NCBI GenBank assembly: GCA_900768675.1
Contig: CAAGDT010000048.1
Location: forward strand, 1-10,211
Length of the DNA stretch: 10,211 nt
Direction: 5' to 3'
Source of the DNA: Oscillospiraceae bacterium
GTDB lineage: Bacteria > Bacillota > Clostridia > Oscillospirales > Ruminococcaceae
The position numbers were made by a program, and so were the translations under genes. The notes under the pieces were generated by a model that was not told the origin of the DNA, ran no database searches, and was given only the letters and a program-made list of their open reading frames with translations. Below are positions 5,941 through 10,211 of the stretch, piece after piece. Position 1 is the first letter of the stretch. Every line of letters starts with the position of its first letter.

Positions 5941-6837
5941 ATGGAGTTTGAGGAGCTTTCCGATATATCCGATTACCCCAACTGGCTTGAAATAACCCCG
6001 ATTGAGCTTGGACGCTCAGGGGAAAACAAGTACCATATAATCCGCAACAACGGAGTTGAGCTTATACTCCGCACAACGGATATTGCGAACTACAAGCGGC
6101 ACCGTGAAAGTGCGGTTTTCGCCAAAATGATACACGACCGCTTAGGGCTTGAGATGAATATTCCCGTAGAGGTTGCAGCCTGCTGCGGCGATACCCTTGC
6201 GTATACCCTCTATACATGGGTTGAGGGAACGGACGCAGACCGCAGGATTCTCAATATGCACACTCCCGAGCAGGCAAGATACGGTGAAAGGGCGGGAAAG
6301 CTTCTGCGGCGGATTCACAGCGTAAAAGCCCCCGAGGATATAATGCCCTGGGACGAGTATTACGGCGACAGAGTTAAGGAAATACTACGGCAGTTCGCCT
6401 ATTACCGCCTTGATTTCAAGGGCTTTGAAAAGACCTTTTACTTTATTTCCGATAATATGCGCCTGCTCAAAAACAGACCTCAGACCGCCCTGCACGGGGA
6501 TTTCCGTTCGGGAAACCTTGTTTTTACAAAAAGCGGGGAATACGGGGTTATTGACTTCGACCGCTGGTGCTGGGGCGACCCTTATATGGATTTTCAGTGC
6601 ATTCGCCGCTCCTGCAGCGCTCCCTTTTCGAGAGGGCAGATAAACGGTTATTTTGAGGGCAGTATTCCCGGAGATTTCTTTGCCCTTATGGCGTTTTATA
6701 CCGCTGTTGAGGCAATACGCTCGGTTTGCCGTGCTTATCCTTACGGAAAGCACGCAATTGACGAGGCGGTAAAGACTGCCGAAAAGACGGTAAGAGAGTA
6801 TAACGGATTTGAGGGGCTTGTGCCTGTCTGGTACTGA
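5941..6837 (+). CDS. APH/choline-kinase-fold phosphotransferase, substrate unknown
   Basis: The 298-residue cytoplasmic protein has the aminoglycoside phosphotransferase (APH) fold. The catalytic loop is LHGDFRSGN with H185, D187 (base) and N192. The metal motif is IDFD with D205 and D207, followed by WCWGDPYMDF. The N-lobe carries an ILR strand (ELILRTTD) that probably supplies the ATP-binding lysine or arginine, and the hinge YTWVEG is typical. Family members phosphorylate aminoglycosides, macrolides, choline, homoserine or sugars. Nothing here points to a resistance enzyme: it sits in a housekeeping-type cluster, with base composition like its neighbours and no mobile element. The ribosome binding site AAAGGAAG (5927-5934) fits the ATG at 5941. 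The substrate is probably a small hydroxyl-bearing metabolite, but this is inference. Confidence 0.82.
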   Translation: MEFEELSDISDYPNWLEITPIELGRSGENKYHIIRNNGVELILRTTDIANYKRHRESAVFAKMIHDRLGLEMNIPVEVAACCGDTLAYTLYTWVEGTDADRRILNMHTPEQARYGERAGKLLRRIHSVKAPEDIMPWDEYYGDRVKEILRQFAYYRLDFKGFEKTFYFISDNMRLLKNRPQTALHGDFRSGNLVFTKSGEYGVIDFDRWCWGDPYMDFQCIRRSCSAPFSRGQINGYFEGSIPGDFFALMAFYTAVEAIRSVCRAYPYGKHAIDEAVKTAEKTVREYNGFEGLVPVWY

Positions 6838-6877
6838 AATATAGCGGGGAAATAATACTGCAAAAAAAGGAAAAGCT

Positions 6878-7387
6878 ATGGAAAATATAATTCTTACAGG
6901 TATGCCGGGCTGCGGGAAAAGCACCGTGGGGGTAATACTTGCGAAAACTCTTGGTATGCACTTTGTTGATACCGACCTTATAATACAGACTCAGCAGAAG
7001 TCGAAGCTACAGGCGCTGCTGAACGAATATGGCACGGAGCGTTTCCGTGATTTTGAGGAGCAGGCTTTGCTTTCGGTGAAGAATAACTGCGACACGGTTA
7101 TCGCCACGGGCGGAAGCGCAGTTTTCTGCCAGAAGGGAATGGAGCATTTAAAGAAAAGCGGATTTTGCGTTTATCTGAAAGTGCCCTGTGACGAGCTTAC
7201 CCGCAGGCTCACAAACATAAAGACAAGAGGAATTGCCGCTGCAAAGGGAATGACGATTGAGGACATTTTTGCTGAGCGCAGTCCCTATTACGAGAAGTAT
7301 GCGGATTTGACTATAAACTGCGGCGAATGCAGCATTGAGGAGATTACGGAGATTATTGCAGAGCATACGGGAGGTATTGATGGATAA
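6878..7387 (+). CDS. Shikimate kinase-like P-loop kinase (divergent)
   Basis: The 169-residue kinase has the shikimate kinase layout. Walker A is GMPGCGKST (8-16); the D31-T-D33 motif binds metal and shikimate; ERFRDFEE carries R57 and E60; and ATGGSAVF (G78-G79) replaces the usual GGG. The LID region differs from standard AroK: KTRGIAAAKGMTIEDIF stands where R-P-L-L is expected, while ERSPYYEKYADLTI fits the later helix. Key shikimate contacts (D33, R57, G79) are present, so shikimate 3-phosphorylation is possible, but the altered LID and the absence of other aro genes nearby leave the substrate open. AAAGGAAAAG lies just before the ATG. The 3' end overlaps the VTC gene by eight bases, so the two are probably translated together. 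Confidence 0.78.
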   Translation: MENIILTGMPGCGKSTVGVILAKTLGMHFVDTDLIIQTQQKSKLQALLNEYGTERFRDFEEQALLSVKNNCDTVIATGGSAVFCQKGMEHLKKSGFCVYLKVPCDELTRRLTNIKTRGIAAAKGMTIEDIFAERSPYYEKYADLTINCGECSIEEITEIIAEHTGGIDG

Positions 7388-8093
7388 GGGCATACAGTAC
7401 CGCCACGAGCTGAAATACCGCATAAACAGCGGCTCCTATCATATTCTGCGGCAGAGAATGAAGGCTGCTATGATGCCCGACGGACACGCCGCAGACGGAG
7501 TTTACCGCATAACAAGCCTTTATTTTGACGATGTTTACCGCTCGGGCTACTACGACAAGATAAACGGAGTCCTTAACCGCAAGAAATACAGAATACGGGT
7601 TTATAATCTGGACAAGACCTACATACGGCTTGAAGAAAAGCGCAAGGACGACAACGTAGGCTACAAGAAGTCTGCGGTTATAACCTACGGTGAGTATGAG
7701 CGGATACTTACGGGGGAGCGGGCTTTTCTCGGTGAGGAGCGGTTTTCGGGAACTGCGGCGGAGGATTTCTTTGTTTCCGATTCTGCCGCAAGGCTTACTC
7801 CCTCGGTTATTGTTGACTACCTGCGGGAGCCTTATATATGCAGGGCAGGAAATGTGCGGGTTACATTTGATATGAAAGTAAGCGCAGGAGTAAACGGGCT
7901 GGATATTTTTGACGAAAGGGTAAGATATTCTCCTGTTTTCCCCGATAACGATATAATTTTAGAGGTAAAGTACGATAATTTTATACCGCTGTTCATAGAA
8001 GAGCTGCTCAGCGGCGTTCCTATGACTCAGGAATCGGTATCAAAGTATGTGCTTTGCAGGGACAAGTTCAATGCAATAAGGCGTGGCGTCTGA
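7380..8093 (+). CDS. VTC-domain protein (polyphosphate polymerase-type, CYTH/TTM fold)
   Basis: The 237-residue cytoplasmic protein is a stand-alone VTC domain, the triphosphate-tunnel fold that in yeast Vtc4 makes polyphosphate from ATP. Tunnel residues appear in the expected order: E10 and K12 in HELKY; R71 and R73 in KYRIRVY; E85/E86 and K87 in LEEKRK; lysines in GYKKSAV; E195 and K197 in ILEVKYD; S221 and K222 in SVSKY. The basic tunnel and metal glutamate thus look intact. There is no SPX domain. The ATG at 7380 has GGGAGG five bases upstream and lies inside the end of the shikimate kinase-like gene; an upstream in-frame start would add 15 residues of overlap without conserved content. 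The DUF4956 gene follows at once, a recurrent pairing in Clostridia. Polyphosphate synthesis is likely by homology, not shown. Confidence 0.87.
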   Translation: MDKGIQYRHELKYRINSGSYHILRQRMKAAMMPDGHAADGVYRITSLYFDDVYRSGYYDKINGVLNRKKYRIRVYNLDKTYIRLEEKRKDDNVGYKKSAVITYGEYERILTGERAFLGEERFSGTAAEDFFVSDSAARLTPSVIVDYLREPYICRAGNVRVTFDMKVSAGVNGLDIFDERVRYSPVFPDNDIILEVKYDNFIPLFIEELLSGVPMTQESVSKYVLCRDKFNAIRRGV

Positions 8094-8110
8094 CAACTTC
8101 TCGCCGCCCT
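8089..8110 (+). repeat. 22-nt sequence repeated at 52-73
   Basis: Bases 8089-8110 and 52-73 share 19 of 22 positions: TCTGAC, two different bases, CTTCTCGCC, one different base, CCCT. Both copies lie a short way upstream of a start codon (32 and 64 bases), and this copy straddles the VTC stop codon. In this copy GGCG (8085-8088) can pair with CGCC (8102-8105). Chance similarity is not excluded for one pair in 10 kb. Confidence 0.25.
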
Positions 8111-8142
8111 GTATATTTTTCAATGGAAAGGAAATTGACAAC

Positions 8143-8826
8143 ATGAATTTCAGAGTTTTAAGCATAATCAGCGACACACTTAAGCTTTTCGAGGACAACT
8201 TAAGCTTCTCCGCACTTTCTCCTGCGGGAATGATTGCGGCTATGGTTTCCTCCCTGGTATGCGGAATTATAATTTATCTCGTTTACCGCTTCTGCTACCG
8301 TGGGGTTGTTTACAGCGACAATTTCAACATACTTTTAGTTATGATAACCTCTATTACGGGCTTTATCATTATGACAATCAGCTCTAACGTTGTTCTTTCC
8401 CTCGGTATGGTTGGTGCGCTTTCTATCGTGCGTTTCAGGACTGCGATAAAGGACCCGCTCGATATAGGCTTTCTTTTCTGGTCTATTGCGGCAGGTATCA
8501 CCGCAGGCGCAGGTCTTTACTTTGTTGCACTTTTCGGTACGGCGATAATCGCAGTTATTTACATAGTTTTCAGCCTGCTCAAAAAGGAAAAGAAGAACTA
8601 TCTTCTCATTCTCCATTACAGCGAGGCGGCGGAGCAGAACGTTAACGCCGTGCTTGGGGGAATGAAGTACCGCCTTAAGAACAAGTCACAGACGGGGGAC
8701 GCTATTGAGCTTACTATCGAAATCAAGGTAAAGCACAACGATACAACTCAGCTTTCACGGTTCAAGGGGATTGAGGGAGTCGGCTCGGTTACGCTGCTGG
8801 AGTACAGCGGGGAGTATATGAATTGA
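8143..8826 (+). CDS. DUF4956 family integral membrane protein
   Basis: The 227-residue protein has an N-terminal half with about four hydrophobic stretches: near residues 27-50, 62-82, 83-95 and 107-145. A cytoplasmic-type domain of about 75 residues follows. The conserved family block is GMVGALSIVRFRTAIKDP, with the VRFR at 96-99, between membrane segments; charged residues there suggest a functional pore or binding loop. DUF4956 has no established biochemical role. It is often encoded beside VTC-domain proteins, sometimes with a CotH kinase, which is absent here. The ATG at 8143 has AAAGGAAA (8127-8134) upstream; an in-frame GTG at 8083 would overlap VTC and lacks a good ribosome binding site. 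The gene is the last of the forward cluster. Confidence 0.88.
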   Translation: MNFRVLSIISDTLKLFEDNLSFSALSPAGMIAAMVSSLVCGIIIYLVYRFCYRGVVYSDNFNILLVMITSITGFIIMTISSNVVLSLGMVGALSIVRFRTAIKDPLDIGFLFWSIAAGITAGAGLYFVALFGTAIIAVIYIVFSLLKKEKKNYLLILHYSEAAEQNVNAVLGGMKYRLKNKSQTGDAIELTIEIKVKHNDTTQLSRFKGIEGVGSVTLLEYSGEYMN

Positions 8827-8835
8827 GAATTTAAT

Positions 8836-8875
8836 AAAATGGGCTGTTGCAGCATTTGCTGCAACAGCCCATTTT
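8836..8875. terminator. Bidirectional terminator between the DUF4956 gene and bipA
   Basis: AAAATGGGCTGTTGCAGC (8836-8853) pairs perfectly with GCTGCAACAGCCCATTTT (8858-8875) around the loop ATTT. This gives an 18-bp stem whose A/T ends provide a U-run in either direction (ATTTTTCTAT on plus, ATTTTATTAAA on minus). It serves both convergent genes and sits nine bases after the DUF4956 stop and six before the bipA stop. Confidence 0.92.
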
Positions 8876-8881
8876 TCTATC

Positions 8882-10211
8882 TTACTGCGCCTTCCTGCGC
8901 TTTGCCTCGTCCTTTGCTCTCAGCTCGTTATCAAGAATACGCTTTCTCAGTCTTATGGACTTCGGCGTAACCTCAACAAGCTCGTCGTCGGCGATAAATT
9001 CAAGGCTTTCTTCAAGGCTCAGATGCTTCGGCGGAACAAGCCTTAGTGCTTCGTCGCTGCCGCTGGCACGGGTGTTGGTGAGGTGCTTTTTCTTGCAGAC
9101 GTTTACGTTAATATCGCTGTTTTTCGGTGAAACGCCTACAATCATACCCTCGTAAACGTCAACTCCTGCGTCGATAAACAAAGCCCCTCTGTCCTGGGCA
9201 TTCCATAAGCCGTAGGCGCAGGCGGTGCCTGTTTCAAAGGCAACAAGAGAGCCTGTTGTTCTTACGGGAATATCGCCCATATAAGGCTCATAGCCGAGGA
9301 ACAGGGTGTTGAGAACGCCCTCGCCCTTTGTGTCGGTTAAAAATTCGCTCTTGTAGCCGAAAAGTCCTCTTGAGGGGATTTTAAATTCAAGCCTTGTTCT
9401 TGAACCTACCGGGTGCATTTCAAGAAGCTCTGCCTTTCTTACTCCCATTTTCTCCATAATTGCGCCCACGCAGTTATCCGGAACGTCAATCACAAGCTTT
9501 TCCATAGGCTCGCATTTTACGCCGTCAATCTCCTTGAAAAGAACACGGGGAGTGCTTACCGAAAGCTCGTAGCCCTCGCGGCGCATTGTTTCGATAAGGA
9601 TAGAAAGGTGCATTTCTCCTCGTCCTGCCACATCATAAGCGTCACGCACGTCGCTTTCTCTTACACGCAGGGAAACGTCCTTCAGAAGCTCTCTTTCAAG
9701 CCTGTCCCTTATCTGTCTTGAGGTTACGAACTTGCCCTCTCTGCCTGCAAAGGGGCTGTCGTTTACCGCAAAGGTCATTTCAACGGTAGGCTCGCTTATT
9801 TTTACGAAGGGCAGGGGTTCGATTGCATCGGGAGCGCAGATTGTCTGTCCGATAGTAACGCCCTCAATGCCCGAGAAGCAGACAATATCGCCTACGGAAG
9901 CCTCCTGTACCGGGGTTTTTCCAAGGCCGTCAAACTGGTAAAGGCTTACAATTTTTGAGCGGAAGGGAGTTATAAGTCCGTGATAATCGCAGACTGCAAC
10001 CTCCTGATTCTGGCGGATAACGCCCCGCTCAACTCTGCCTATTGCAATTCTTCCCACATACTCGTTGTAGTCGATTGAGGAGACGAGAACCTGAAGCGGT
10101 CCGTTTTCGTCTCCCTCGGGAGCAGGAATATGCTCTAAAATCATATCGAAAAGGGGTATGAAGTTTTCACCTGGAACGTCCGGGTCGAGAGAAGCCGTTC
10201 CGTTTCTTCCG
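8882..10211 (-). CDS. typA: Ribosome-associated GTPase BipA/TypA, C-terminal part (5' end outside window)
   Basis: The coding frame stays open to the right edge, giving 442 residues of a protein usually about 600 long; the GTP-binding domain (G1-G5) lies outside the window. Visible from the edge: GRNGTASLDPDVPG and FDMILEHIPAP at the end of the G domain; a beta-barrel domain II (QVLVSSIDYNEYVGRIAIGR); domain III with GRGEMHLSILIETMRREGYE; domain V with SRGLFGYKSEFLTDT and GEGVLN; and the BipA-specific C-terminal domain with DINVNVCKKKHLTN, then LRLVPP and EVTPKSIRLRKR. These last motifs separate BipA from LepA and EF-G. BipA is a translational GTPase that aids 50S assembly and stress or cold growth. 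The first ATG within the frame (10144) is internal, not the start. The promoter is not in the window. Confidence 0.95.
   Translation of the reverse strand, partial: GRNGTASLDPDVPGENFIPLFDMILEHIPAPEGDENGPLQVLVSSIDYNEYVGRIAIGRVERGVIRQNQEVAVCDYHGLITPFRSKIVSLYQFDGLGKTPVQEASVGDIVCFSGIEGVTIGQTICAPDAIEPLPFVKISEPTVEMTFAVNDSPFAGREGKFVTSRQIRDRLERELLKDVSLRVRESDVRDAYDVAGRGEMHLSILIETMRREGYELSVSTPRVLFKEIDGVKCEPMEKLVIDVPDNCVGAIMEKMGVRKAELLEMHPVGSRTRLEFKIPSRGLFGYKSEFLTDTKGEGVLNTLFLGYEPYMGDIPVRTTGSLVAFETGTACAYGLWNAQDRGALFIDAGVDVYEGMIVGVSPKNSDINVNVCKKKHLTNTRASGSDEALRLVPPKHLSLEESLEFIADDELVEVTPKSIRLRKRILDNELRAKDEAKRRKAQ

Noticed and set aside
5941..6837. Antibiotic-resistance (aminoglycoside) gene on a mobile element
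   Set aside because: There are no transposase genes, attachment sites or composition shift nearby, and the fold covers many metabolite kinases.
6385..6924. Minus-strand open frame opposite the APH-fold kinase
   Set aside because: It is antisense to the catalytic HGD and DFD region and has no recognisable domain.
8847..9155. Plus-strand open frame beginning inside the terminator and running antisense to bipA
   Set aside because: Its start codon lies in the terminator stem, and its low-complexity Ser/Leu sequence is the complement of the BipA C-terminal domain.

Overview
The window looks like chromosomal DNA of an anaerobic Clostridia member, most likely an Oscillospiraceae/Ruminococcus-like bacterium. 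This placement is inferred from protein style (CheC/CheD, a DUF342 protein, VTC plus DUF4956), AAAGGA/GGAGG ribosome binding sites, tight ATGA/TAATG gene overlaps and small heptamer-rich intergenic repeats. It is not based on a marker gene. I see no phage genes, insertion-sequence transposase, CRISPR array, rRNA or tRNA.

Layout. (1) Bases 1-137 hold a strong hairpin with an alternative pairing partner, followed by a likely sigma-A promoter. (2) Bases 138-2696 are a tight forward cluster, cheC-cheD-fapA (DUF342): chemotaxis adaptation plus a protein of the FapA type. (3) Bases 2697-2901 hold a MITE-like element built from 7-bp units and hairpins, then a strong bidirectional terminator. (4) Bases 2902-3870 (minus) encode a membrane-anchored LytR-CpsA-Psr-like protein that appears to lack the family's active-site arginines. 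(5) A divergent AT-rich promoter region (about 3871-4060) leads into a six-gene forward cluster at 4061-8826. Its genes are alanine racemase (alr), a PHP-domain phosphoesterase, an APH/choline-kinase-fold phosphotransferase, a divergent shikimate-kinase-like P-loop kinase, a VTC-domain (polyphosphate polymerase-type) protein, and a DUF4956 membrane protein. (6) A second bidirectional terminator with the same 13-bp arms as the first separates this cluster from a convergent, 5'-truncated bipA/typA (8882 to the right edge, minus).

How the genes may work together. CheC dephosphorylates CheY-P and is regulated by CheD, which deamidates chemoreceptors; the DUF342 protein probably serves the motility or polar machinery. 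In the second cluster, alr supplies D-alanine for peptidoglycan. The following genes are rich in phosphoryl chemistry (phosphoesterase, two kinases, one triphosphate-tunnel enzyme) and end with a membrane protein. The VTC-DUF4956 pair is the most interesting unit and is a candidate bacterial polyphosphate synthesis/export module. The functional link among all six genes is inference from gene order only.
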